Assembly (NCBI GenBank): GCA_963678675.1
Contig: OY783198.1
Span: 20,198,684-20,262,683, forward strand
Reading direction: 5' to 3'
Length of the DNA stretch: 64,000 nt
Source of the DNA: Xiphydria camelus
Lineage: Eukaryota > Arthropoda > Insecta > Hymenoptera > Xiphydriidae
Made by a program: the position numbers and the translations under genes. A model generated the notes under the pieces. The model was not told where the DNA came from, ran no database searches, and saw only the letters and a list, made by a program, of their open reading frames with translations. This document shows, one piece after another, positions 22,603-34,229 of the stretch. Position 1 is the first letter of the stretch. Every line of letters begins with the position of its first letter.

Positions 22603-23304
22603 GTAATCACCAACGAGAAAAATCTCGCTCAACGAAAACCTCGAGAAGCCCGACATTTTTCGATCGACTTTCCACGCGCGCGACACGATTCTCCAAACGC
22701 GAAGCAAGTCCGAAAGACGTTCCGAGTTTTCGTCACACCGGAACAGGCAGGTATTCTCTGCACCGGGCCCGCCAATGCTATCGGATAAGGCCATCCCCCT
22801 ATTTTCCTGCTCGTATTTACCCCCGACGTCAAACACGCGTGGCCGGCCGCGTGTGTATACGCCGACGGTGACTCGAGAAACTGTATCCGGGGTACTTTGC
22901 GCGCCACGCGGGGGGGTTGGCTGCAGCCAACGCGGCGAAGCAGAATCGATAGAGCCGCGGCTAAAGTAACGCCGGCCGGTCACCCGCGCCACCCTCCTTA
23001 CATATGCACACCCTTAAATAATTGTAGCTCGTTCGCTCAAATTATCCCGGAGTTTCCGCGTTGGGCAAAGTAAAATATAATAATACGCTCCGCGCGTCTG
23101 TATATTGTATCCCGCGGTATGCGTCGGTCGGAGGCGTTGTGCGTGCGGCGTGCGTGCGTGCGTGCGTGCGCGCGCGCGTGTACGTAGCGCCCGGCCAGAC
23201 ACGCAAATGCGGTCGGTCGGACCGACGTTGTCACGAAGATTACAAAGAATGCCCGACGACTAACTTTCACCAATTTCATCCCCCCTTTTTCTCTAATGTT
23301 TCAG
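22603..23304. other. GC-rich single-copy DNA with a (GCGT)n run, no gene seen
   Basis: A GCGT-rich simple repeat spans 23149-23180. From 23250 the sequence looks like the 3' end of an intron (see the microexon at 23305). Confidence 0.4.
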
Positions 23305-23340
23305 AAGGCGCCTCCACTTCTATGCTGGCGATCCTCATTG
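23305..23340 (+). CDS. candidate 36 bp internal microexon
   Basis: A GACTAAC branch-point match at about 23256 is followed by CACCAATTTCATCCCCCC, TTTTTCTCTAATGTTTCAG and then a 36 bp segment ending at a GTGAGT donor (23341-23346). Both splice sites are close to the metazoan consensus and the length is divisible by three. All three frames are open; one reads GASTSMLAILI, another RRLHFYAGDPH. I do not recognise the protein and no neighbouring exon could be linked, so coding status and frame are unknown. Chance occurrence cannot be excluded. Confidence 0.35.
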
Positions 23341-23819
23341 GTGAGTGACGTCGACTCTGTCGATTATTGATTACCATCGATTGGGCCGATACTCGGTTGA
23401 AAATAACCCGCGCGTCGTGGTGCCGAGCGCCGTTTTGCCGCCGGTGGTTATCCGGGAAATTATCGGCCTTGTTAGTATGCGAGCCTCGTGAGACAGCGAC
23501 GCGTGCGATACACCCTTAAGTATATACCTCGCGAGATCGTTCCGAAATCTTATACAATTTTCACCGCTGTCTTCGGGCTCGAACGTTGCCGTACGTCGAG
23601 TCGCTTGCCGACTTTTGACAGCAGTCAGCTGTCGCGACGCTTCAAAGGCGCCCCTCCAGGAAACGAACACACTCGAGAGGTATATCTTTCTCTTTAATAA
23701 GAAAGCCATTCTCTCCGGCAAGGACGTATTCTCCCTCGCCTGCGAAGAAATTAATTATTCGAACCGCGCTTGAATTAATCACATGAATACTTGTTTCCTG
23801 GATTAACGAGAAAAGCCAC
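23341..23819. other. single-copy DNA right of the candidate microexon
   Basis: GC-moderate sequence with no further exon, repeat or RNA gene recognised. Confidence 0.35.
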
Positions 23820-23982
23820 ATATCAATACCTTACTGTGAAAACCTCGTAAGTGCAATTTTTGACAAAAATGCCATTTATAGCTTACTGCGTTAAGGTTTA
23901 AAATCTGAACACACAGTAAGCTATAAATGGCATTTTTGTCAAAAATTGCACTTACGAGGTTTTCAAAGTAAGGTATCGATAT
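23820..23982. mobile_element. near-perfect hairpin, probable MITE
   Basis: ATATCAATACCTTACTGTG through GCTTACTGCG on the left is mirrored by CACAGTAAGC through GTAAGGTATCGATAT on the right. The long inner arm GTAAGTGCAATTTTTGACAA pairs with TTGTCAAAAATTGCACTTAC without mismatch. The stem is about 65 bp around a ~25 nt loop. No second copy was found in the window. The arm similarity suggests a recent element or a hairpin RNA source. Confidence 0.75.
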
Positions 23983-24947
23983 ACCGATAGCAAAACACGC
24001 GAGTCTTGCCATTTCCCGGGTCGAGGACCCGCATAGAGGTTCGACCATGTATGCAGCTACCTCATTCTCGATATCCTCGCTCGGATACGCTTCACTCGTT
24101 TTCACTCCATCGACGCGCGCGGGTGGAAACGCAGTCGTCGCCCGGCAGGAACTCAACTGAATTATTTCTGCCTCGAATTAACGGCGAATGGGTAATGACG
24201 GGTTGAAGTGAATGGAGCGCCGGTAATCCCGATGCATTGTTTCACCGACGGAAGTCACTCTTTTATTACGAGGCATTTCCTGCTTCGCCGCGTTACACGG
24301 GCGCGCGAGTTGCGCGTTTGCGTGTACACGCGGAACCCCCGCACACGCGCGGCGCGTACCTACGAGTATGTACCTACACGCACGACGCGTACGCGGACGG
24401 CCGGGAGCGGATGATCCGACGTTACGCCTACGGATAAAGTCGCGACGCGGGTCCAGTCGTTAGCGGGTCGCGTTAATTTGTAAAAAGTCATTACGTAAGA
24501 GGAAGGGCCGGGGGGGATAACGCACGGTAAATGCGAGCTCCCCGCGTAGCGCGCGTTTCTGCCACTTTAGTGACCTAATTGCGCTTCGTGGATTCGAGTG
24601 ACAACAATGGCGGTATAATTATTATAATTGCCCTCGTCACACCTAAATCGACGCACATCCGAATACAATGTTACGCCTTGTAAAAGAGAGAAAGAGAGAG
24701 AACGAGAGAGATTCCTCGCGTCAGTTCGCGGTGTTATTATACGGCCGTTGACCGTTCTACAGTGGGAATTAACGAGGGTATATTATATAAATGTGGTATA
24801 TGATTCCGTATTTTCCACGATTTTCCGGAGATATGACGGATTTATTTTTAACGCGCGTTTTTGGCGTGTTTTTTAAGTTTCGTTGCGTAATCGTATCTGT
24901 ATAAAATGTTGGAAATCGAATATATATAGAAGTACAATTATTGCATA
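23983..24947. other. GC-rich single-copy DNA, no gene seen
   Basis: CpG-dense to about 24620, then a short GA-rich run (about 24684-24710) and AT-rich DNA. No exon or repeat beyond this was recognised. Confidence 0.35.
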
Positions 24948-25209
24948 CACTCAGGGAAAAAGTCTAGTTGAGTACGAACCTAATAGAAACATCTATTTGA
25001 GACGAATAGGAATGTATTCACATTGAACAAAAATCCATTTAAAGTAGATAAATGTTTTACTAGGTTCGTACTCGATTGAAGACGAAATGCAAAACATTTA
25101 TCAAGTCCAAATAGACTTTTGTTCAATATGAATAAATTCCTATTTATCTCAAATAAATTGTTCTACTAGATTCGTATTCAGTTAAGCAGACTTCTTCTCT
25201 CCCTCAGTG
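24948..25209. mobile_element. MITE, CACTGAGAGAAAATGTCTGG family, copy 2
   Basis: It is flanked by TA on both sides (24946-24947, 25210-25211). Left CACTCAGGGAAAAAGTCTAG and right AGACTTCTTCTCTCCCTCAGTG are inverted, as are GTACGAACCTAATAGAA and TTCTACTAGATTCGTA. It is homologous to 16445-16698 along its length. Confidence 0.88.
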
Positions 25210-27375
25210 TATGAACGCTTTCATCAAAAATGACTTCTCACTAACATTAATTAATTAATCTCATCGTACACGCTCCAAATTAACGGAAGTGTCGTCTGAT
25301 ACAACGTTGTATTTTCCTCGACAATTTCCCAGAAGTATGCGGTGCATCAGTCATCCCTCTGCTTTGTTTTCGATTTTCCGAGCGTCCGCCCACGGTGTAA
25401 TTTTCATAATGTACCGCGTGAACGCCGTATACAGATATTATATACATATATATATGTATATACGCGATTTTCATGTACGTATCTCCAGCTCGAATGACAG
25501 AAAATTGTCGGCTTCGGTAAAATTTACCGGCGCGGTTAGTATCGATAAAGGCGTCTCCTCTGGCGGGAATTAATGATACGCCGGTGGAATAAGTACACCC
25601 TCCGCCTCGCGCAGGACGGACGTGCTTCGCCCCGCGCGCCGCGGAAGGACACACGGATATTCGCGTACGCGCCTCCTCGTATATACCGCCGGCTCTCGCG
25701 TCCTCTCCCCCTCCTAACAAGACACATTATAAGTTTTTCCCGGGGGTTAATTTCGCCGGCGATAGCGGCTATCCTCTCTTCCTCCCCCTCCCTCGCTCGC
25801 TCTTTCTCTTTCTCTCTCTCTTCTCCGTCGCCGTCTCTCTGGCACCGTCGACGGTCCGGTCGAACTAAGAGCGGCTAAGAGTTGGTAGGAGCGTCTCTAT
25901 GGTTAATTAAACGCATAGATCACCCCCTCTCTTCACCCCACGACCACCCACTACCGCACTTCCCCCGTATCTTCCTCCTCCTCCTCCTCCGCTTCCCCGT
26001 CCACTCCGCAACCCCAAATGCGCGCACACTTCTTCCGCCTTATAAGCGTACGTGTGACGGCGTCTTAGCTTAGGTGGGCAGGGGTGTGTTTCGCGGGGTT
26101 GGTGCCTACGACTCCGCGTGGCAGTCGTTCACTTATCGATTCGACTGGCGTATCTATCCTTCGAAAAATGTATATCGTAATATTTTTGTAGGTAGATATA
26201 CCTCTTCTGTATTTTCAATTAATTAACTTTGTAATTTAAACATTTAGGGGAACATTAAATGTTTAATACCCGATACCGAAAATTTAGTAAACAATGATCA
26301 GAGAAATTTGACTCGCTATAAAGGCGGAACCATGTATAGTGATCGGTAGGGGCTGATATTCGGACACCCTCGCGGTGTATGTTAATACGATATTTAATTT
26401 GGAAGCAAGATCACTGTCCCGCAGCTTCCTCCTCCACGCCCACGCAATACCCATACCTACACGCGAGCGAAGAGGGAAAATTCTCGAGCGTATATACCGG
26501 TTTCCAGTATAGGATGGGCGTGACTCGCAGGACTCGCACCGAGTGCCACTCTTGCGCCCCTCCTTTTGTCGCCTAAAGCGCGTACACTCGTCTCGACACT
26601 TTGTACGACTATCGATGCAATTAAAGAACAACTAGAAAGGAAAATGTGTAGTCGATTAAAATGGTTCGTAATTTATTACGAGAAAAATATTTGAATTTTC
26701 ATCTCCAGGCGGAGAAATAAAATCGACACACGCGCGCGCGGATGCCGTTTCCTGCGTGTGTAGACACGCGTCACGGGTGGCCCGTCGTGCCCCCCTCGCG
26801 GCGACTAGCTACGTCACTGGGAGGAGAGCAGCCGGCAGAGGATATTCTTATGAATCGATGAAAGAACCGCGGGCATGCGCGCCGGAATCTTAATAACTCA
26901 TGCGATACTCCCCCTCCCCCACCGACGAACCCTCTCGTCAACCCCGTCCCAGCCTCCCCCCTTCCCCCTCCCCGTCATGTAGATGCCTTTATAATATGCA
27001 TAAGACAAGGGTGCGCGCTCGTAAACAGGAGCGCCGCGCATTCCCGGCATACTCCCCCGATTCCTCCTCGCGATGAAACTCGCAATTTCACGCGCGCGCA
27101 ACTATACGCGATCGAGGGATCGTCCTCGGTGAGGCGCGCGCGCGCGCGTTTTGCCCGGTCATTCTGAGAGATCGGAGTTTTTTCTCTCTATTTGTTCTAC
27201 CTCTCTCTTTCGCTTTCCTCATTAGCAGAATCCGGGAATTTTACCGCTTGAAAAAGATGATCTTCTTTCAGAGATCGTATCTTGAAAATGTAATGTAGAT
27301 TAATCCTTTATAACGATAAAATCAGAAGTAATAGCTGCGGATTCTTTTTTTACATTCAACTATCCGATGTCGAAG
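25210..27375. other. GC-rich single-copy DNA with short simple repeats, no gene supported
   Basis: It contains ATATATGTATATA near 25448, CT-rich sequence at 25796-25822 and a (TCC)n run at 25971-25992. Arg/Ser/Pro-rich frames occur on both strands. I see no exon, RNA gene or transposon. Confidence 0.4.
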
Positions 27376-27524
27376 GACAGTTACAAAAATAGTATTCATT
27401 TTTAACACCATTTCATTGGTGTGGACCTATATGTACCAAATCTGGTGTCATTCAGTCTTATGACATTGTTATTTAATGCCAAAAATAGTCTATATAGATC
27501 CATATCGCAGAATTTTTTACCGTG
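27376..27524. mobile_element. CACNGTAAAAAA MITE copy
   Basis: It ends CAGAATTTTTTACCGTG and contains TTTAACACCATTTCATTGGT, GGTGTCATTCAGTCTTATGA and ATAGTCTATATAGATCC, matching the family at 49794 and 56615. The left end (about 27376) is eroded. Confidence 0.7.
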
Positions 27525-28103
27525 CAGCGTCCGAAATATTTATTAAGCTTCTATCCTCTGAAATACACGTTTTCGGCCGCACGGCAGCCCTGAAGCCTCG
27601 TGACTCGAACTTGGAATAATTTGAGAATAAACTCGTTCCGATTAACGAGTCGAGGGAGAAAGAGAAGCAGGGAGAGAAAAACGGGAGGCGGATAGAGGAA
27701 GAAAGCTTTCGTCTGTGCTCGAGGCGCCCGGCCCGAATATCGGATGGTGGATTTACGAAGAATGCTCGGAGAAATGTCTACCCCGCGGTGAGTAGACGAA
27801 GAGAATGACGAGGAGGCGGCGGGGCGCGCGAGGGGGAGACGGTGGGGATTTAACGAGTGATCGAAGGACCGATTCGGACTGGTCCCGATCCCGAAAGTCC
27901 GAGAGTATTGGAAAGACCAGGCCCGTATCGGCGGGGCTCCCCGACGAGCGGCCGAGAGGAGAGTGCGAGGAGGAGGGAGGCGTATGGGTATGGACGCGCG
28001 AACAAATTAGCTCTCTATCTGAAACAACTTCTCGGAATAGCTGTTACTCGCGAGTGGATCGGCCTCGTGCGTTGCGAGCGAAATAAAGGAGTAACGGGAG
28101 GGA

Positions 28104-28170
28104 GGGAGAGAGAGAGAGAGAATCGATGGAAAGAAGGGGAAGAGAGAGAGAGAGAGAGAGAGAGAGGAGA
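28104..28170. repeat. (GA)n microsatellites
   Basis: Two GA runs (about 28104-28122 and 28137-28170) are separated by a short unique spacer. Flanks from 27525 are GC- and purine-rich without a recognisable gene; a GCG/GTGAGT donor-like site is at 27787. Confidence 0.95.
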
Positions 28171-28408
28171 CTCCGCGGAGGAACGGGACAGAGGCGGAAA
28201 GAAAGAAGAAAAGGGCGAGAAAAAAAGAGGCAAATAATTTCGAATTTCCTGCACGCGGTTAGAGGGAGCGCGGGGAGGGGGAGGAATGGCAGAGAGGAGA
28301 GGGACCGCTCTATCTGGGCGAGCCAGGGCGTCCCGAGGATAAGAGGATCGTTCGAACGTTGTTGAACAGGAGTGGATATTTATACTCGACTCTTCGCACC
28401 TTTTTGTC

Positions 28409-28412
28409 CTCG

Positions 28413-28444
<32 letters not shown>

Positions 28445-28447
28445 GCG
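28409..28447. repeat. (CGT)n trinucleotide microsatellite
   Basis: About twelve CGT units with one TTG interruption. It could be part of a Ser/Arg/Val homopolymer only if coding, for which there is no evidence. Confidence 0.95.
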
Positions 28448-29938
28448 TTCCACGATATCTCGTTGATTACCTGGTCCTAATTAATTCCTCAGGCTTTATC
28501 TTTATTTTTCTCGTTCCGCGAGAGAAAGAGGCGTTGGTAGGCGGGCGCCGCGGGGGTGGGTGACGAGAGAGGAGACCGTAGTCTCCTCGGCGCGAAAGGA
28601 TTCAGATTCAGGGACGGCTCGCCGATTCTCCGGTACCCCGAGATTTTTCGTGAATCTTCGGGGTCGGCTCTTGGTTGTCGGCCGTGAATGGAGTCTAGTG
28701 TATTTTTCTTGAAAGCACTAACAAGATGAGCGACTTGTACTCCTCTTTCAAGTAGCTCTCACATCGTATCCTCCTTCGAAGTGCATCATATCGCTTCCTT
28801 TCTAAAAATCTAAAAAATTGTTATTCACATTCACCCAGGGAAACCATTATTTTTCAAGCTTCAACACATCACTTTATCCACTTACACTTTCCTCCTCCAT
28901 CCCGCTCCATTTCTCCCATCGTCACGAAGCCACCCTTTCTCCAGCATCGCCAGTCGCCGCATATGCGAGTCCCGCGTTCGTGCACAACTCCGTTCCATGA
29001 CCGAGGTATACGAACTTCTATATATACGGTATCTCACTCACCACGTGTATAGGTAGGATATACCCACCTATGTACATGCGCGTAAACGCCATGTGAGTAG
29101 GTGGGCCACACGCGCTCTATCTCGCTCCCTTTCTCTCTCTCTCTCTCCCTCGCATAGAGCACACAGCGGTGACATCATAAAGAGAGGTAGGTCAGGGTCA
29201 GGGCTCCGACTTCGACTCTAGCGATGCCTGCGCGCGCGGCCGCGGCGAGTCCGTCGACGGTCTCCGCGCGCTCGCTCGCCTGCGAGCCGGAGATATACCT
29301 ACGTCCGCGCGTACCTGCGGAGCGGTCCGTCCGCGTGTGCAAGACCCCGAGGAAAAGATAGGACACTCTGCCAAACACACCACGGCGGTTCGCCGGTGCC
29401 AATGAACTCCGTGGTCGGCGACCTCACCGCGCCGCTCCTCGGGAAGAATGACAGTGACGATGACGACGCTCGGTGTACCCAGGCGCGATCGCGCGCGATA
29501 ATGAGAGGCAGGCGGATCTCCTGTACACTCGCCGGGAGGAGGTGACGTATCGACTGCTCGAGTGCCGGACGCGAGTCGCTAATGGCTCCGCGCCGCCTCG
29601 TTATTACTCACGCGTCAGATGTGTTTCGTACGCGGAAGTCGGTATGCGCGCGGCACTCGCGCGCGATTAACGGATTACGGGGTAGCGTCGACCGGGATAC
29701 ATCGGTGATGCGTGCATCAACTGCAGTTTCGAACGAGTAATTGTTATTGGTACTATTAATCATGGGAAACTTTTCTTTCCGCAGACCGTTCAGCTTTTAA
29801 TTACAGTGTAAGCGAGGTAGATTGAGATTGTGTCGATGAAAATTTAATTTCATTGATAATTTAATGTCAAATAAGCAATACGGATGAATTTTTCCATCTG
29901 AGAAAATATTGAAATGTTGAAATAATTACACTGAGAAA
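28448..29938. other. GC-rich single-copy DNA, no gene supported
   Basis: A TTTTCTTTCCGCAG acceptor-like site at about 29770-29783 is not followed by a clear exon. A CT run lies at about 29128-29147. Nothing else was recognised. Confidence 0.35.
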
Positions 29939-30151
29939 AAAATTTACTTGATCGAAATAAACGTGCCTTTGGATAGTCCCAAGAGCATATTTATTTGATT
30001 TAAATGAATATTGGTTGGACGCAAATATTAGATTATTGAATTAATTAGATGTTATTTGAATCAAATCAATATTCATTTAAATCGAATAAATACGCTCTTG
30101 GGACTATCCAAAGGCACGTTTATTTCGATCAAGTATATTTTTGTCTCAGTG
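29939..30151. mobile_element. palindromic MITE, CTTGGGACTATCCAAAGGC family, copy 1
   Basis: It is flanked by TA on both sides. CACTGAGAAAAAAATTTACT and the reverse ATATTTTTGTCTCAGTG enclose arms containing GCCTTTGGATAGTCCCAAG and CTTGGGACTATCCAAAGGC, identical in inverted order. Inner ATTTAAATGAATATT also pairs. Copy 2 is 41769-41995. Confidence 0.92.
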
Positions 30152-31174
30152 TAGGATTATGCGTCGATAGCATTATCGCGTTTCATTTTCCTTTGGGAAT
30201 TTCCAACGAGAATCTCTCCAGCGACACGCGTCACTTCAGAACGAGACGCGTCTGCAAAAATTGCTCGACTGCACCTGCATTCCTCGAATGATGCGACTGC
30301 CGGTAGGGGAAGTGGGAATTAACGAGAGGAGATCTCGCTGCGGAACCATTAAAAGAGACGCGCGCCTCGTCGATCGCTACGCGAGGCGCGCGCTCGCCTC
30401 GGGCGCCGATTTGAATGGAGAGACACGCTTTTTCAGGAATTAGCCGACTTATCCGTCGGCTGTATTTACACTCGGACGGTCGTTCCCGCGTCGCTTTGGA
30501 AGGCCGAGCACGATCGAGCGAATCAACAGAGACAATTAATAGCTCGACCTGTGGGCAAACCCCTTGGAAAGCGTCGGGGATCCGTGAATGTGTGCGAACG
30601 ACAAATCTGTCTGTCCGCGGGGGTGGTTTTCACCCCTCCTCCCTACGTCGCGACCACCCATGGCGAACGCGCGTCTATATACGTGTACGGAGTCGCAGCA
30701 CGGAACGGCATTAACCGTCTTCCTCGTCCCTTTTCGCACTGTAGAAACATCCAGCGCAAATACCGTATTGCGTGATTAGTAACGGATATCCCCGCGCCGC
30801 TCTCGTTTTCACCCTTCTCGAATTGGAGATCCTTGGGACGCGTGATAAATCGGTGGAATCGTATATAGGAGTACAATTTGACGAGGTTCCCTCGCGGTGC
30901 GCGACTACGTTGCGTGCTTATTTTTACTTCCCTTCAATGGCTTTTTAATTACCGGCAGAGATTGATGACCCGCGGGGCTCGCGGAGAAATTATTCATTCG
31001 CGAATCCATATCGGGAAAAACTTATTTGCGGCAAATGTAGAGGGGCTCCTTTACGTCGAACCGAAATTAACATCGGACGAGGACATAGATTTAGCGGAAT
31101 CGAATCGGAAGCATTGTAATCGCGTCCTCGCGCGGGAATGACGAAACGTGTCTAATTACCTCGAGCAAAGAACA
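30152..31174. other. GC-rich single-copy DNA, no gene supported
   Basis: No transposon, simple repeat or splice-bounded exon was recognised. Short Arg-rich frames on both strands appear compositional. Confidence 0.4.
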
Positions 31175-31675
31175 CACTGAGAAAACAGTTTATTTGTAGT
31201 CGATAAATATTAGTTTGAATATGACGAAAGAAACATTTTATTGGCTCAGATAAATATTCGTTAACTATTACAATATTTATTTGACACGCTTAGATCCTTC
31301 GAGACAAATGTTTGAATGAAATGAACATTTTAATAATTAACATACAATTTTCTTGTTCTAACGAAATATTTGGCACATGCGTGGGAAAATGGGTATAAGT
31401 CGAAATCTTTAGCTTTGAGAAAGCAAGAAAAACAGTTTGTTGGTGTCGCGATTGATCACGAATTAACATATCCAAAAATTGTCCTCTGGAAGTGGCATTT
31501 TTTATGAGACTATTCTTTGATTCTGGGGTCAGATACATAATCTTGAAAATAAGAAAAAAGTAGTTGAATTATTTCCAATGACTCCAAAAATGTCTCGACT
31601 TATACCCCTTTTCCCCCGCATGTGCCATTTATTTCGCCGTATTTGAAATTACATTTATTAACTATTGACAAACCG
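31175..31675. mobile_element. MITE with CAGTTTATTTGTAGT end, split by a second element
   Basis: It starts CACTGAGAAAACAGTTTATT and contains ATATTCGTTAACTATTA and ATTTTAATAATTAACATA. It resumes after the insert with TTATTTCGCCGTATTTGAAA and ATTTATTAACTATTGAC. Homologous uninterrupted copies are at 35393-35630 and 51804-52046. Positions 31372-31626 are foreign. Confidence 0.85.
31372..31626. mobile_element. 255 bp element inserted in 31175-31675, ATTT duplication
   Basis: The ends GGCACATGCGTGGGAAAATG and CCCTTTTCCCCCGCATGTGCC are inverted over about 34 bp, continuing into GGTATAAGTCGA/TCGACTTATACC. ATTT flanks both sides (31368-31371, 31627-31630). Excising the insert plus one ATTT recreates GAAATATTTATTTCGC, as at 35582. 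This is a DNA transposon distinct from the TA-duplicating groups; superfamily unknown. Confidence 0.88.
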
Positions 31676-33983
31676 TTACTCTGTTACACGTGTTCGAGCA
31701 AAAATCAAGGTGCGAGTAAATAAATTATTCGTCGTATCGCGTATATGCCGAGCAAACTTTTCACCCCCTTCCCTCCTCCTCTCGCCACCTCCATCCCTCG
31801 TCTACTCGTGTATATACACAACCGCTCGTGCCTGCGGGGTCTAAAACACCGCGGGACGAGTATACTCGCAACAGTGAAGACATTTACGACGCTCATTAGG
31901 GGACGCGCGTACACGCCGGTTCGAGCGGGAGTTACAAATGCGAGGGTGGTCGCGGGGGCGAGTGAAAATCTGCGCGCACTTAACGAGCTCAAGGGTTCAA
32001 CCCTTCCGCCGTTTCATCGCTCGCTTCCCCTTCGACAATATTTAAGGCATGTTTTAAGCGTAATTAAATGGCAGAGGGTTACCGCCTCCGCGCGCGTCTG
32101 GCTGCGACTCGGCCACCCTCCCACGCAAATTATCGCATTTAACCTCCCCCGCCTCCTCCCTCCCGTCATAATGTACTTTTCATTAGCTCGAACCCCTTCG
32201 CGGGCAGATTCCAAGCCTGGAATATTCATCACTTCGCAACCCTTCCCCGCTCGTGTCCGACACCCACACCCCTCCGTAGTCTCCCTTAAGCGGTACTCAA
32301 CAGGTCTTAATTACCGCGGCCCGCGCCGCCCTTATCCTCTTCGGCAGTGTCGTCGTTTATTAGTGACATCGCGCGCGACTCGTGTTTCCTTGTTAAGAAT
32401 TTACAGTCCTCGCGGCCCGCGAGGTTTCGTGACGCGAAATACCCGTGTTGGTAGTCGACTGCGAGGATTTGGAACGCTGGTTGGCGCTCGTGGACGGGTT
32501 TAACGTGTCTCTTTGGAACTGATAACTCACTTCGGAGGGAAATTTAATTGTCGTGTAATCAAGCCGTTGATATACTTGTTCGAATGGCTTTTGGTCTCTG
32601 TTTGGGACATAAAAGGTTGTTAACATTCCCCCTCTCTCTTTGTATAGGATGCATCGCAATAGAGATTTCCTCGGGGTCTGATTATATCGGCTACATTTCA
32701 CGCGTTCGCTATGGCCTACTGCCGAAAATATATCACCGCAGTGGTATAACGGTCCCGATTGTGACTGGAATTTTTTATTACCCATTGCGGTTCGTTACGC
32801 GGGAAAAAAAATGTTTCGGACGGAAGTTACGTATTTCTCGTATAGTCTCGCTACTTTTATTCAAACACTCTCTGTTTTTCTTTCGACCTATTAATCGCGC
32901 GATATTAGGGATAAAATCTATCCCTGGCACATATCGCGTCTACCCTATTTTTTCAGCTGCTTCAATTTTTCATCCTCATCGCCTTTTTCGAAAGGGTTAA
33001 GGTAAACGAAGGCGTTAAGGTAAACGGTATAGTCGTTGACGTTCGACAGTCATTGACACCGTCCGATAATAAATACGTTAAATAGGCAGAGAGATATGTC
33101 AATGATTGAAAATTTCGTCTGCTTAAGGTGTCCATGACTCTATCGCTTATCCCGTATGAAATTTGTTAAAAGCTGCAGAAGCCAAAAGCGATCATCCCGC
33201 GGACGACTCCGCACTCTCCGCATCTCCCGTCAAGTTGCGCAAAGCCAAGAATATAACCCTTGCTTTGCATATCTCACCTGTTGCTCTCCGCGCCCTCCCC
33301 TGTAGACCCCCGCCCACCGCTCGCCGGTTAATTAGAGAGTCAGACAGTGGCTGGTTCGCGGTGTTTAATACTCCGCCTCCGCCTCCGGGCGAACCCCTCA
33401 TTCCGCCGTTCCTCTCAGTTTCACAAGCCGGGAATTAATTAGCGGCAGTTAACGGGGGATGCTGGCGACTCATTTAGGGGATGTTTATTTTAATTTCACT
33501 CCGTCGACCCTCGAGACTGGTGACTTTTTATTACTTAATTAACTTCCTCCTTCTTCTCAACGAACGACCGCCTCCGCCGCCGCCGTTCCCTGCGCCCGTT
33601 CCGAGAGGAACCGCGCGCGCGCTCCTCGCATTTCGCCTTACTTATTCTTTTCCTCCGGCCGCGGGGGAGATCCTTTTCGCGCGCAATTATTTCCTCGTTA
33701 TTTTCCCCGGGACGCGCCCCGCGACGTCTAATTATCGCCGCGAAGTAATCGCGGCTTTCGACCCTGTTATTAACTCGCACCGTTACAGGGTAAGGAGGTC
33801 GATGCGAGCCGCGAGAATCGGGGGAATCGTTTCTTGCGAAGCCGCCGCGCCCGGCTCTGGGCGATGCACCTTTCGCGTCGCGCGGGCGAACGATGGTTTC
33901 GGCCGATGAAACGCGGCACGGTTGATTCTGTGTATAGCTGTAAAACTTCATGAACTGCAAAAGCATATGTGTCGCTGTGTGTA
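31676..33983. other. long repeat-free tract, no gene supported
   Basis: The longest open frame of the window (252 codons, 31745-32503 plus) lies here but has no domain and is Arg/Pro/Leu-rich. The tract holds many TAATTA-type motifs in GC-rich flanks (for example near 33332 and 33436), an organisation often seen in conserved developmental regulatory DNA. That reading is inference. Confidence 0.35.
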
Positions 33984-34229
33984 CTGAGAAAAATAACTTT
34001 GTCGGAATGACAAAACGCTGCATCTGGTTAAATGAATCTAGTTATTTTAACCGAAGTACTAGTAAATTGAACGAAATATTTTGAGTTATTCTAACTACAT
34101 GTCTAGTTATTCTAATCGGAAAATGGTCAGTCTATCCAAACAGATGAAGGATCCACATTTCACGAAACGATTTGGTCATGAGTAATCTCCAAGATTTTGG
34201 TTAGATTGACCAGGTTATTTTTCTCAACG
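33984..34229. mobile_element. MITE with ~21 bp phased motifs, copy 3
   Basis: It starts CTGAGAAAAATAACTTTGTC after TA and ends CAGGTTATTTTTCTCAACGTG region. TAGTTATTCTAAC-like motifs (reverse orientation) begin at about 34039, 34060, 34083, 34104 and 34124. Confidence 0.85.

Noticed and set aside
31745..32503. Longest open frame (252 codons, plus)
   Set aside because: No domain, low-complexity Arg/Pro/Leu composition, and GC-rich DNA with few stops. No splice or start evidence.
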